A stretch of 64,000 bases of DNA from Gracilaria gracilis (GCA_030374805.1 JARGSG010000223.1:558001-622000); one strand, 5' to 3'. Counted from the stretch's first letter, positions 43,501 to 54,704 are shown. Translations and numbers: made by a program. Notes: generated from the sequence alone by a model not told the origin.

Positions 43501-44671
43501 ACTGAACATGGAAGGACTACACTTTCATAACAGCAACTGCTCTAAAGATGACACTGTTGTGGAACAAAGGTTTGAAGCTATGAAGGCAATCAATTTATTA
43601 CCACCTACAGACTGTGAGGTTTGGACAGATGGATCTGTAGGAAAGGCAGAAGGAACAGAGAGTTCCAAACCTCTAAGAGCTACTGTTGAGTGGGATGGAG
43701 GCTGGTACGCAGGTTCCATTCAATATCCTGAGGAGTTTGACCGCCACGCTGAGATTGTCAAGAAATTCCAGAACAAACATGGACGAAGTCCGGATATAGT
43801 TATTAACTATGATGATCACTTTACGTTTGCATATGAAGTGCTACCAGGAGGAAGAGAAATATTGGATGAAGATGGAGACCGACTGAACATAAAGGAACTT
43901 AAGATATTCACAGTGGGTGGTGGCTCATATGCAATATGGTGGCAACCTGGGGGACAACCGGAGACGAAATTGGTACCTGTTGGAGTCGGAGTATCTTCAT
44001 TTATAGCGGAAGTGACGGCGCTAAAAGCAGCAATTATGCGTGTGCTTGAAAAGGTACGAAGAGGCTGGAGAGGAATAGTTAGGATTGTTACTGATTCCCA
44101 AAGCGTTATGGAAAATCTGCAGACTCCAGTTCGACAACAATCGAACGCTGTCCAGCAGCTTTCTAAATTGCTGTCTGAACTGAGTGTTTTATGTCCTGTT
44201 CATATACTTTGGGTGCCAAGTCATTGTGGAATTTTGAAGAACGAGCTAGTAGATACCATGGCGAAAGAAGCATTGAAGATTCCATTATGTGAACAGATAA
44301 GAGTTCCTATAGATCTTTCAGAAGTAAGAAGGAGGGTCTCGACTACGAAGAAATCAGTATTGCTCATTTCGGAGTTACCAGACGAGTTTGAAAATATTCT
44401 TACTCTAAGAGAAGCAGAAACAGCTTTGGAACAGATATATGTGGGACATACACCAAGTTTGCACCCTCTTGGATCTCATTTATTTGGAAAGAAGATGGTT
44501 TGTAACTGTAGGCCTGGTGTCCTGAATGATGTGGACCACTACCTTCTCAGATGCCGTAAGAGAATATATCCTTCTGGAAGAACCCTGTGTTTGAGGAATG
44601 GGTCAAACTCACAATTGTGGTTACTGCTCGAAACGGAAGTACCACCTCAAACATTTACTGGCTCCGTTTGA
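40557..44671 (+). mobile_element. Non-LTR retrotransposon (LINE) with APE endonuclease, RT and RNase H
   Basis: Parts in order: apurinic-type endonuclease at about 40724-41400 (ILQLNCRSLFAAGKR, LLCLQETHLR, LLADCN, SDQHPCLVSV); reverse transcriptase at about 42069-42980 (KPDEVQIAFLQHL, GVFCDFSKAYD, GLPQGSTLSPGLW, FADDVAMW at 42731); a CX1CX7DHX4C-type knuckle (CNCRPGVLNDVDHYLLRC) near 44510; and RNase H at about 43612-44270 (EVWTDGSVG, AEVTALKAAI, IVTDSQSVM, WVPSHCGI). No ORF1 is seen, so it is probably 5'-truncated or inserted as ORF2 only. Lesions: frame changes near 40960 and 42490, TAG at 41655, and a poorly open linker at 41656-42068. The EN-RT-RNase H order fits the I/Tad/Jockey-like LINEs. 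The 3' end was not pinned down; no poly(A) tail was seen. Confidence 0.88.
42479..44671 (+). CDS. LINE reverse transcriptase C-terminal part and RNase H with an inserted Tudor-like module
   Basis: This is the longest intact frame of the LINE (730 codons). It covers RT palm motifs GLPQGSTLSP and FADD, the thumb, a long connector and RNase H. RNase H strand 1 (EVWTDGSVG, 43615-43641) is separated from strand 2 (GGGSYAIWW, about 43911) by roughly 90 residues. Inside that gap, ATVEWDGGWYAGSIQ and VINYDDHFTFAYEVL read like the WDGxWYxGxI and YDDG signatures of Tudor/Agenet/PWWP-class chromatin readers. The RNase H active-site acidic residues D (WTDGS), E (AEVTAL) and D (VTDSQS) are all present, so the insert need not disable the enzyme. 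Confidence 0.75.
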   Translation: MCSTRKLMVKLASMDCPAQLWRWIRSFIINRLWTCRWNTADTSPRIVPQGLPQGSTLSPGLWIAYVADLPSIVVGEEKDIRIIMFADDVAMWATQRKLEICTSKLQSAIERLETYCAENNIRLNPKKTATIPFTYQSWKKNKEKYALRVAGMWIEPQESTRFLGVQLDSRLNFHHHLAKVAAKYRSRCRILRRLTGTSWGDNWSTMNTFRIGFLEPLAKYAAWVVVPNALECAVEEIERARNAASRLQTGCPKSSPIHRLRELVDQPSLYRVAVSQAAIKYEKSMRCATKEMTPIAFALKMESLTRIRKSRSSFKKAAEFRLAEVGLLQLLRAPLPEEVGLLNMEGLHFHNSNCSKDDTVVEQRFEAMKAINLLPPTDCEVWTDGSVGKAEGTESSKPLRATVEWDGGWYAGSIQYPEEFDRHAEIVKKFQNKHGRSPDIVINYDDHFTFAYEVLPGGREILDEDGDRLNIKELKIFTVGGGSYAIWWQPGGQPETKLVPVGVGVSSFIAEVTALKAAIMRVLEKVRRGWRGIVRIVTDSQSVMENLQTPVRQQSNAVQQLSKLLSELSVLCPVHILWVPSHCGILKNELVDTMAKEALKIPLCEQIRVPIDLSEVRRRVSTTKKSVLLISELPDEFENILTLREAETALEQIYVGHTPSLHPLGSHLFGKKMVCNCRPGVLNDVDHYLLRCRKRIYPSGRTLCLRNGSNSQLWLLLETEVPPQTFTGSV

Positions 44672-45796
44672 CCACGGCTACCTAAGGGCTCGAGCTTACC
44701 GTCACTCATCCTCTACGTTTGTTCGAATCGTTTAGCATAGACTTGCATGATAAAGAGTAAACAGCTATACATGTGGACCTCTTGATTAAAAAATAATCAC
44801 ACCTAGTCTGATACGAATTCGCACTCAACCACGGCAACAATCGCATGAATTACTTGGTGGCATTGTCTTCGAATAGAAAGACCAAAACAAAAGCAGACAA
44901 GCAAGCCTACATTTACCGGAGAGGCTTGTGTCTACCTTCAAGTCGTGAACGCCAGGACAAATCCGTTTCTAGTATTGTTAGAAAATGGCCCGTTAGAGTG
45001 TTGGCCTTTCTGGTGAGAGAGCGTTTCTTTGAACAGAAACGTTCTGCACCAAGCCATAATTGAGCTAGTGCACTCATAAACAGAGAGAAGGAGACATCGA
45101 GCTGGTCAAAAATCGCCTGCGTTTCATCCGGCGCAATGAGACATGGCGCTTGTGCATAGCATTGGCCACGTTAAGAGGGAACGTTTGGGAGCAAACGAAG
45201 AGGGCGAGCTGGTTCCTGGCTGTGCTCTGGAATGAAGTTAAAGCGAGAGGAAGCAGACAAAATTCACTGACAGAGGTCACAGATCACTGTCACGCGTGCT
45301 TAGTTCAGGTCTTATGCTCAGCATATCGTCATCATCACACAGTTAAAACAATGTATTAGAAGAAGACGCAGGAGATGGGCGCTTGATACCCATCTTCAAG
45401 ACTATCACTGCGCCAAAGAAATAACAGTAAAGTATCTAGTGTACATCACCGGACTGGCCTTGAACCCAGGAAAAACCAGAGGAAGGAACTGTACATCTAC
45501 AGCATGTCCAACTGAAAAGCAGGACATCTTCTAGATGGCCACGAATTGTCTGCAATTCCAAGTAACAAATTGTTGAACATCTAATGGTTATCTAACGCAT
45601 ACCCACAAAATCATGTGTACGTCGTACAGGTGTCCAGCCGGCATCCAGTGGGTATCAAGGTGCCTCTCTGAGATGTTTTTATGGATTCGCAAGGGCTGTA
45701 TATGATAGGATTCTTCATTATGCGAAGTTGGAGGCGTCTGAACTTTGTTTCGACACGGAAAACGTTGGTAGAAGCTAAAATAACAGGAGTGAGACG
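44672..45796. other. Intergenic between the LINE and the first KDZ-like element
   Basis: No gene recognised; only short frames. It should hold the LINE 3' UTR and the left end of the transposon at 45.8-50.2 kb. No inverted repeat matching 50.3-51 kb was found by eye. Confidence 0.5.
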
Positions 45797-46744
45797 GTGG
45801 GAGAAAGTAGAGAGGGGAGCATGTTTGTAGTTAAGAAGAAGGAGATGGTACCTAGGTGCCCAATTCAGGTTGCATATGAGATGAGGGCGTACACACCACC
45901 GACAGAGGGTGGAAGTGATGTGTTGTTGAAGAATGTGGTCGAGACAGAAATAACGGGAGAGACGTGGGAGACGATAAGGGAAGCGGGGAGGAAAAAAGAG
46001 TGCGTGGGGAATGTAAGCGCGGACAAGTGTCTGAAGCAGCGGATGAAGCAGACGATAAGCGATGTGATTGGGGTGGGAAAGCGGGCAGCTCGGGACAGAT
46101 TATTCTCTTTACTGGGATATGATTTGATTGCGATGCGAGCGAAGCCTAGCGAGGGGACGGAACTTGGTGAGGAGTTGAAAAAGCAGATAGACGAGGCTCG
46201 CGAGAAGCTTATGGGAAGTGAAGAAGATGGGATCAACAAGTTGTGGGCATGGAAAATGAGCCGTTTCGAAGATCTTGCGTACTCTGGGTCAACTCTGCAT
46301 GCTCCACAGTGGAGCTCTGATGATGAAGACAAGTATTTCAAGAACGGAATGGCGGTGGCAGTGTTGGAGGAGTACATGGGATACGCAGTGGAGACCAAAT
46401 GTAATGGGGAAAATCATTACGTGGATGGGACGGTGATGCACCTTGCCAGAATTGATGACTGGATCGGGTGTGTTGTAAAAACGATAAACGAGGGTGTGGG
46501 ACGTGAAGGACAAAGGCCACTCTTGTTTTCTACATTGTATGGGAGGTATCTGCCGAGGGCAGTGGAGGGTATATTGAAGGTGGCATGGGAATTGGTGGGG
46601 GACGAGCACGGTGAAGAGTTTGAGAACGATGGGTTTTTAGAGGGGGAGCCGAGGTGTGTGTTCCGAAATTTGAAGAGAACTTCGACGGTTGGGCTGTGGA
46701 TTCCATCGAGAGAGAAGGTATATCTAGCGGTGAGGGAGGAATAA
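45797..46744 (+). CDS. Companion ORF (ORF1) of the KDZ-like transposon, 5'-shortened copy
   Basis: The frame is open for about 316 codons to TAA at 46744. The first ATG is at 45821. Its core CLKQRMKQTISDVIG (46028-46072) matches CLRQRIKQTMSDVVG of the copy at 53.46 kb, with further paired blocks on both sides (VPRCPIQV / VPKNPVEL, YFKNGMAVAVLEEYMGYAV / LFFRNTVGVEVLKDLIAYDV, YVDGTVMHLARIDDW / LVDGTILTLASLNAW). The N-terminal basic region and coiled coil of that copy are absent here. No known family was recognised. It runs towards the transposase gene and ends about 330 bp from it. A conserved accessory protein of this transposon, probably helical and nucleic-acid or transposase binding, is inferred. 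Confidence 0.6.
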   Translation: MGESREGSMFVVKKKEMVPRCPIQVAYEMRAYTPPTEGGSDVLLKNVVETEITGETWETIREAGRKKECVGNVSADKCLKQRMKQTISDVIGVGKRAARDRLFSLLGYDLIAMRAKPSEGTELGEELKKQIDEAREKLMGSEEDGINKLWAWKMSRFEDLAYSGSTLHAPQWSSDDEDKYFKNGMAVAVLEEYMGYAVETKCNGENHYVDGTVMHLARIDDWIGCVVKTINEGVGREGQRPLLFSTLYGRYLPRAVEGILKVAWELVGDEHGEEFENDGFLEGEPRCVFRNLKRTSTVGLWIPSREKVYLAVREE

Positions 46745-47071
46745 TTTATGGCGAATTTTACGCGGAGACTTGGAGTGGTTCTTGATTGCTACATAGCAGC
46801 GTGCCGACCAGAGGAGCCCAGTTTCAGTCGTTTGGTTGGGCAACGGGGAGAGGGTACCGATGGGGCAGAAGGAGGAGAGGGGAGAGGGTAGGGTGAATGA
46901 TAGTGGGAAGAGTGGAGATAGCTGTGGGATGATGAAGAGGTGGTATATCTTCTTCATCCCATACCTATCTTCAATCTTTCCTGTGGAAGAGGGTGGTAGT
47001 GATTGGTTTATGAAAATCATATGGAATGAGTGCTATGCGGGGGGTGGGAGGTAGGGCCTGGAGGTGGGGTC

Positions 47072-50000
47072 TCAGTAGAATCTGTTGAGGTAGAATCTAT
47101 GGAAATGCCAATAGAGGCGGGAATTGAAGGGGGGTGCGGGGTAGTTCTGGCGGAGAACATGAACGGAGCCAAGAATACAAGAGAAAGAGATGAGTCCAAA
47201 CCATGGAGAAACGTTGTCGGATGTGGAGTGGGTGGAGATGGCTACTGGATGGGCGGTGTGGTTATGTTCGTCGTCTGTTGCCCGTCGGAGGCATACGCAG
47301 TTGAGGGTGACATCGACTTTGTCGCTTGGTGGGACGAGCTCCATGAACTGGAGGAAGGCAAAATCCTTGGAAGATGGAGTGGAAGAAGGAAGGATGAGGC
47401 GAAGAAGAGATATGAGTTTGCAGACCCAGACGATGGGGGTGGATTTGGAGGAGCTGGTGCCTGCGTAGAGGACGTGAGAGAACTTTGGGGATTTAGAAGG
47501 ACCGAAGGACGAAGCGGCAAATATTCGTTGGGTGAGAGGGACTGGGGGATCCTGGAGCGCGAGCTCGTCCCGCTCTTCAATGTAGTGGTCGAGTGATGGG
47601 ACATAACCGCCGGCGACGTAATCGGAGTTGACTACAGTGATTCGGGTGCGACGGAGAGTTGGGGAGTTTTCTGAGAGTTCTAGGACTTCGAGAGAAAGGG
47701 TAATGAATGAAGGGAGGGCGTGTTTTCCAATACGTTGGAGGATTGAGAGAGTTTCGGTATGGAAGAGGTCTTGTAGAGATTTGGGATTTAAATGAGGATT
47801 AGAGTGGAGGAATTTGTGGGCGGTGATGAGATGAGCGAATGAGATGAGTTTTTCATCGCGGACCAAACCGGGTTGGCGGGATGGGGTGGGAGAGGCGAGG
47901 GCAGGAGTGGAGGAAGTGATGGAGGGGTTGGTGGAAAGGGCGTTCCAATCTTTGGTGGCGTTGAAGTGATGGATGGCGCGAATGGTTTTTTCATGTGCGG
48001 TGGACCTGCGCTTTGAGGTTTTGGAGTAGTGTGACTTGAAGAGGGAGTGGGCGTGTTCGAATATGCTGGAATCGTTGAAGTGGAGGCCTCCGAAGCGGCG
48101 AATGTCCTCGACGATGTGGTTGAGGAAATGGAACTTGAGGGTGCCAAGGCTGGAAGTGTGGTGGGGGCCGAGGACGAGTACGGCTGTGCGCTTGAAGGAG
48201 CGGATTTGGAATTGGAGGTCGGTGAGGCGGGAGTCGGTTCATTCTGCGGAGGTGTTGTATCTCATAGAGAAGAGGAGAAGATCGGAATACTTGGTGAAAA
48301 CGGAAGTAATGGGAGCTGCATCGACCTCGTCACAGCAGCGGTCGATGAAGGCGCCGATGAAGGGGAAAACCATGTCGAGTGAGCGGTAGTCTTTTGCTTC
48401 GAGCATACCACGCAAGCCGTCGGTAGTGAAGAAACCGTTGGGAGTTTGACCGTTGTCGGAGGTGGAAAAGTCGATGTGGAGTCCTGTGGATGAGGAGTGC
48501 TTTTCGATGGCGGCGAGGATGGTGTTCGCGTTTTCCAGGATGGAGGAGCGGACGGAGTTGAAGGAACGACGGAACTTGGAGGAACGGGGGGTAATGAAGA
48601 CTGATTCTGACTTGAGTCTCTCGATGGCTGCGAGCTTGATGAGCTTGGAGATGCCAGGGTGGAAGTTATGGAGTGGTTCGAAGGGAAAGATGTTTTAAGT
48701 GGAGAGGAGAGGGGTGAAGTTGAGGAGAGGGTAAGATTCGAAGAGGGAGGAGTACTTTGCGAGGGAAAGGGGTTGGAGTGCTTCAACGGCCTTTTCCTTG
48801 CTGTTTCGGGCGATTCTGGGCTTTCTAGCGAGAAGGGCCTTTTCAGCATCTTGGAGGAGGGTAGAGTGTGATTTGCGGGCATCGAGAGTCTGGGTCTGGG
48901 ATTGAAGAGGGGGGATGGAATGTGTAGGTGGAGGTTGGAGCTTGGTACGGTGCATTGGTGGCATGGATGCTTGGGGCGGGGGCCGTGGGAGATGCCGAGA
49001 ATGTCCCTTGCTTCTGGGATGTCTGCGCAGTAGCTGGCGATGATTGGGTGACAATGGCGGAGCACGCTATCAGCGTCACGGAAGGGGAAGCCGAAAAGGC
49101 CGGAGGAGAGAAGGGGGTCGAGGAGGTTGGAGATGGCACGCTGGATGAGTTGCATTTTGGTAGAGCGGGAGATGCTGGATGAGGTTTGGGGGATGGTATC
49201 GGGGTCTTCAGAGGGGGTGGCGAGATTGAAAGAGGTTGAAAGGTATCCGAGAAGGGTGAGGTTGTCGGTGGTACATTTGCGACGGAACGAGTCGGAGAAG
49301 TTGAGGAGGGTGATGTGAAGGGGGTAGGAGGTGATGGAAGAGGTTTTGAGGGAGATGGAGGACTTGTCGGAGTATACTTGGACGAAGCCAATGAAGGAGT
49401 GGATACCTGTGTTCTCAGAGGTGAGCCAGATGCAGGAGTTATTGGAGAACTGCATGATTGCATGCTTGAGGGCTGGGACAGCTTCTTTTACGAGGCAAGA
49501 AGCCATGGGGTGGGCGAAAGCGGGAGAGCCGGAGGAGGTTGTATGGGGGACGTGGTGGAAGAAGGTGTTTTCGGAGTGTGAGAGTGCGACTTGTCTTTTA
49601 AGGACTTGGATAGCATGCTTTCGGAAGATGGTGGCTGTGAAGAGGTGCTGTGGGTCGTGGAGAGTAGTGGAGGTGAAACTGATGTTGGTGACTCGGTGTT
49701 GGGAGAGGTTTGTTTGAAGTTTGAGACACTGGGAGGCGGAAAAGACGGCGTTGTGGAAGGCTGACTTGGAGCAGGAGGGGTCGTGGAGGTGAGAGATGAG
49801 TTCGTCTGCCTTGCGGGGGCCGAGGGTGGAAGCGATGGGAGAGATGTAGAGGACCATTCGTTCGAGGTGGGGGTTGTTGAGGAGAGGGAAGGAGGGGGGC
49901 GGTGGAGGGGGTGGGGAAAGGGAGAGGGAGCAGACGGGGTGCCTACGATATGATAGGCGTCTTGGCTGTGGACGGAGAGGGGGAGCTGCTGCTGGTGGTA

Positions 50001-50243
50001 GGAGTCGTCTTCGGAGATGGGGACGTTATCGGAAGGGCGATTGGAGAGAAAAGGGGGTGGTGGGGGAAGTAAGGGTGTGGACTTGTGACGCTTTGTGCGT
50101 GGGGGAAAGTGAGGGACGTTGCTGCCGGGGAAGGGAAAACGCTTGTTGGCGGTGAGACGGTAAGGGCATCTTCTTTGTTGCCTTTGAATTGCGGAGATGG
50201 TGCGAGCGAAAAAAGAGCAGCCTTCAAAGCAGCAATGAGGCAT
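47072..50243 (-). pseudogene. KDZ/Plavaka-like transposase, copy 1
   Basis: ATG at 50243 starts MPHCCFEGCSFF, a C2H2-like zinc finger with RRCPYR. After a Pro/Ser-rich linker come SENTFFHHVPHT, ENTGIHSFIGFVQVYSDKSS and ADIPEARDILGISHGPRP with a CHQC knuckle at about 48960. Next are FEPLHNFHPGISKLI (about 48660), GLHIDFSTSDNG, DMVFPFIGAFIDRCC (about 48360) and TLKFHFLNHI with EDIRRFGG (about 48120). These follow the order of KDZ transposases (CACTA-related, DDE-type). The same blocks appear in the copy at 54.7-57.5 kb. Lesions: the frame changes around 49500-49860 and near 48900, and a TGA replaces a Trp codon near 48250. The rest is open, so it is only moderately decayed. It converges on the companion ORF at 45.8 kb. 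Confidence 0.65.
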
Positions 50244-50562
50244 GGCGGGGAGCGGTGTGAGGGTTTTGGGGGAGAGCGAAGTACGTAGTGGTAGGGAGCG
50301 TAATATGGCGCACGGAGGTTGGGACGGAGTGATGGGGGAGGTGGCATGTGATGCGAAGGGGTTTCAAAAGTGAGAGAATAAACGGCCGATATCTGATATG
50401 AGAGTTGTTGAATATATGTGCTGTATCTCTATAGAGAGTTCCTATTCGAAGTGCTTGTATTCTTATAATCGTATTCCATAAGTAGCTATCTATGTATATA
50501 TATATCTATTCGCCGCCGTATAGTTCTAAATATATGCCCCTTACATACTTACATTGGGTACG

Positions 50563-50660
50563 GAAACTAGCATGAACGGAAGTAACATGCTAGTTTGTCT
50601 TCCATCCAAACTAGAAATGATAGAAATATTCATGAATGATTCTTTCCACGCAAACTAGCA
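50563..50660. repeat. Short repeat cluster, AAACTAGCA in both orientations
   Basis: AAACTAGCA at about 50564 and its complement TGCTAGTTT at about 50588 form an inverted pair around a short spacer. AAACTAG follows at about 50608 and AAACTAGCA again near 50651. Clustered short repeats in both orientations just outside a transposase gene are typical of subterminal transposase-binding sites, but no matching cluster was seen at the other side of the element. Confidence 0.5.
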
Positions 50661-51413
50661 CAAGTGGAAATGTGGAAATATTTTCGGAAATTAAGCACAT
50701 CCAAATTTGGATAAATTCAACGGTTTTTCGATCGTTTTAATTCGGTCATTTTTGAAACCAGAACTAGTATTCCGATAACACCAACGTGACTTCATGTGAG
50801 CGTATTTTGTAAAGGAATGACTTATATGATGTTTGCGCACGAGCATTCGTGCGTGACAGTAGTCTGTAGAGATGCGCGTGTTTTGCCTACGGCTATACAG
50901 TGATATGTATCGAGCGGGCGGTGTCCGCGCCAGACAATGGCCCCTGTGACGTTAGTGTAGAATTGACACAACTCTATTGCTACATATATTTATATTATTA
51001 CTTGGATTTTAGAAAGACCAATATCTTGGTGGAAGAGTAAAAGTTTCATTCCGTTAGGGAAAGGTTCGTATTACATTCTTCGGAAAACACGAAGACTGGG
51101 CAATGGCCAGGAGTGCAATGGCGCTTCATCGTTGCATCCGTGAACCACAATTCACCTCTGTCTACCGTCTACTGCGTGAATGCACAGTAGCGGGTCGCAC
51201 AACGGGTTCCCTGGTCGACACGCCGACAAAGCAGACCTACAAGAACTCCAGCTTTATCTTTCATGGCGCGCGGAGAGGAGATCAAGAGAAAGTGGTACTT
51301 CATCTATGACAAATGATGCGTCAAAGAGATGTTAAGGCAAGCTTGAAGACGCGAGAGACACGGAACTAAATAAATGTGGAGATATACGCGATGTTACTAA
51401 TGAAAAGGAGTAA

Positions 51414-51736
51414 GACAGTAGACTGGGGTCTCATTGCCCTTCATCGCTGCGCCGATGAAGCGCCACGCCACCCCGAACGGCCGTCCCAAAAAGATTATGT
51501 AATTCCAATTAATTAAAACGACAGCCTGGGACAGCGGACACGGGTGTCGTGGCGCTTCATCGGTGCACCGATGAAACGCCATGCCACCTTGGTTCCCTGT
51601 CCCAACGCGCTGTTTGTTGCAAACCTGTGTTAATGGCATACGTGGCACCACCAACGCGCCGTTGCCAGCGGACTTTGACGCCGTGGCGCTTCAGCGGTGC
51701 ACCGATGAAGCGTCACCGCACCCGAGTCCGCTGTCT
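51414..51736. repeat. Three palindromic hairpins (51414-51487, 51527-51603, 51666-51736)
   Basis: Each is about 70-77 bp, centred on CTTCATCGGTGCACCGATGAAG-like cores and flanked by GGACAGCGGAC / GTCCGCTGTCC-type arms. They are the same repeat family as at 22179-22468 but more diverged. The spacer between the second and third carries GGCACCACCAACGCGCCGTTG, related to the spacer of the 22-kb cluster. They lie about 300-600 bp before the companion ORF of the second KDZ-like element. Confidence 0.8.
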
Positions 51737-52025
51737 GAAAAAAATTGGCACTGGTCTCTCACTCTTGATCTCGCTGAGGGCGAGGAGTGGTTGCGAGGTC
51801 TATTGGAAACTCCCTTTGTGTAGCTGCACGATTTGTAGTTTCCAATGATCTACACAGGTTCTGTACACTGACCGTTATTGATTCCGGTATTCCATTCATC
51901 ATTATCCCTTCCGTGTCCAACTATCCTCGCTCTTTAACACCGTTCTCTAAATCCTCTTTAATATCCAATCTCTTTTTCTTCCCTGTTATCTTTCCTCAAC
52001 TTGGGCATTGGTATCAATTAACAAC

Positions 52026-54409
52026 ATGGTGGACAGGCAAGAACGCGAAGGACCCAGTCGCGAAAGAAGCCTGTAGGGAAGAAAAAGAAACTTGGTGAGG
52101 ATAACAGAGGTTCAACACGAGTGGCTGCTAAAACAACGCCACGTCAATCACCAGCAGCGAAGGCAAACCACGGGCCTAATCTCACCGTTGGTCACCGCCA
52201 TTCTTGGCGCAAAGGTACCTCTGAGAACACTAGCAATGTACATCAAAGTAGGCCATCGCCGAGCTCCCCAACGCGGTCCACTACCAACGTTGAACAAAAT
52301 CCCAACTCCGAAGAAATTTCACCGGTTCTGAAAGCTCGAGAACCGGCAGGTTCGTCGACAAGGGATATTGTGGAAAAGGTTCGAGTTTCACAAGAGGAAC
52401 AAGAGAATGTCTGTGTCTCTGAACTGGAAAGTAGTCCCACTGCAAGAGACCTACAACGAAGTGTGGGCGATTCCACAACCATTCCACGGCCATCACCATT
52501 TTCGACGCGAAGGGCATCTACAGTTGCGTTGAAGCCCCGAGGGGTCGGCATACAGCGTGTGGGAAGGTGAAATCCTCGGAAATCGAACTTTTCAGGGCGA
52601 AAAAGACTCAGAGAGGATAACTCTGAGCAGCGTGTGGCTAACACTGTGGACAATGCCGATAATGCACGGGATGAAATAACTCCAGTATATCGTGCAATGA
52701 AAAGGACTCTAACCTCTACTGCTTCAAGAAGACCAGAAGTAGATGGAGTACAAGGAACAATGGAGGTACATGAAGTGGAGAAGGTGGAGGAAGAAGACAC
52801 GGGAACTGTCGAGAAAGAAATCATGTCTTCTGGAAACCACAGAGATTTGCTGAAAAAAATCAATAGATTGAAAGCAAAGGTGAAGAAGTTGGAGGAGAAT
52901 TTGATGATACGGAAAATCCTTGTAAAGGTTGCGCAAGAGCAGAGCACAACATTAAAGACTAAGCTTGAGGAGAAAGAACTGGTGATTGAAGGTTTACGTG
53001 GTGCATTGAACCAGGACGGCAGTAACACTTCCCGTATCGGTGAATCCAGACGAACCGGACGAAAGAAGCATCGAATCGCTGTAAGCGATGCGTTTCGAGC
53101 GGTTGCGCGAAGATTGTATCACAATATGTTGACTTGGGCCGGGAGAGAGACCAGTGAACTGTGTTTTGAAGGTGAGAAACCTTCAAGAAATTGGATCAAT
53201 CGAGCTGAAATATTCGAGAGAGCGACGGAGAATGGAGAAGAGATAATTTGAAACGAGGGGGATGGTGTCGCGAGGGTTCCCAAGAATCCCGTGGAGCTCC
53301 TTTTCAGTTTTGGAATGTCCACACCATCTGTTGAAGTGAGTGCGGATGCGCTGTTGAATATTATGGCACAGAGTGAGTTGAAAGAAGTGAGTTGGGAAGG
53401 AATTAGACAAACCTCTCTCACAGAAAGATGCATATTAGAAGTGTGTGCGGATATGTGTCTAAGGCAGAGAATAAAACAGACAATGAGTGATGTTGTGGGG
53501 TTGCGAAAGAGAAATACAAGGGATAAAATGTTTTTGTTGTTGGGTCGTGATCTAATATGGAGAAGAACGAAAGCGGTAGAAGAAAATGCCGATGAAGTTG
53601 AACAGCAGCTGAGGGAAGCACAAGAGAACATCTTGCGACTTGGTGCGAATGGAACCTCCACCACGTCATGGTAGAGGAAGGCACCGCTTGATCGTTTGAA
53701 GTATTCGAAGGCTAAGAATGACGGGAATGAAATGGATACGAACGACCAGGACTTGTTCTTTAGAAACACGGTAGGCGTAGAAGTGTTGAAGGACTTGATT
53801 GCGTATGATGTTGAGGATAAATAGGAAAGTACATTAGTGGATGGGACGATACTGACACTTGCAAGCTTAAACGCATGGATTCTGACCATTTTCACTCTTG
53901 TTACTGCCCAATCTCCGAAAGGCGGGCAAAGTCAGAAACAGTTCGCGAAGAAGTATGCGGAGTTATTACCTCTCTGTTTGAAAGAGTTCTTGGAAGATGT
54001 CCGGCAACATGTACAGAGAGGTTATTCCAACGAGTTCCATCACTATGGAAGTGCAGCACATGAATGGACTGGAGTGCTGGGGAATGATATGAGGGAGGCT
54101 ACGATAGCGTTTCGAATGCCTTCGTGCAGAAAGATATACCTAAATTTGCGTGAACGTTTCTTCGTTGAGAATGTGAGCAAGAGATTGAGATCAATTACAG
54201 ATTGTTTTATCGGAGAGTGTGAAAGAGGGTCATGGATTTCAAGGAGATGGACATGCTGGGATTTGGAAGTAGCACACCAGCGGGGAGAGGATTGCAACGT
54301 GTTGACAATGAACAAGAAGAATGACTGGGAATCTTTTACTCTTCTACTTCTATACGGGGTTCTTCGCGTTCAGTTGGGTTTTGAACAGGCTCATGATAAA
54401 ACCTATTGA
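52026..54409 (+). pseudogene. Companion ORF (ORF1) of the KDZ-like transposon, fullest copy
   Basis: ATG at 52026 followed, after one early frame change, by a single frame to 54409 interrupted only by stop codons at about 52568, 53249, 53672 and 53822. Order: basic Ser/Pro-rich N-terminus (residues about 1-220); charged linker; coiled coil (LLKKINRLKAKVKKLEENL ... KELVIEGLRGAL, near 52850-53020); basic RRTGRKKHR; a helical segment (AFRAVARRLYHNMLTWAG); then the conserved C-terminal domain with CLRQRIKQTMSDVVG (53456-53500) and LVDGTILTLASLNAW (53838). The C-terminal part aligns block by block with the ORF at 45.8-46.7 kb, and the coiled coil with the ORF at 26.4-27.9 kb. About 790 residues when uninterrupted. 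No known family was recognised. Confidence 0.55.
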
Positions 54410-54704
54410 TGTAGAATCGATGTTGGAACCATTGGAGTGTAGAAGAAAATGGCTGGGCTGGATAATTAGAACGAACTATATGTACTGTTCCCTGTATTGC
54501 TGAACCCGGAACCATTCCATACCAAGGGGTGAGCTGTTCTGAGCTCTATAGTTTTGAATGGGCAGGGAAGGGCACAGAGTGGTTTTGCTCATCACTTGTA
54601 GCCCAACGTAAAGATATGTATTGCAAAAAATTGTCCAAAGCTGTTGCGGGAGGCAATACCTCAAAATGCCGAACGAATGCCACTTCTGGAACAGGGCCCG
54701 AGTA

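Larger units (their letters stand above)
50244..52025. other. Intergenic between the two KDZ-like elements
   Basis: No gene recognised. It contains a cluster of AAACTAG-type repeats (50563-50660) and the hairpin cluster at 51414-51736. A further half-copy of the hairpin core (GGCGCTTCATCGTTGC) sits at about 51120. It should include the right end of the first copy and the left end of the second. Confidence 0.5.

Noticed and set aside
48036-49717. + strand Gly/Glu-rich frames over the first transposase
   Set aside because: Antisense to the transposase, whose motifs match the second copy residue by residue.
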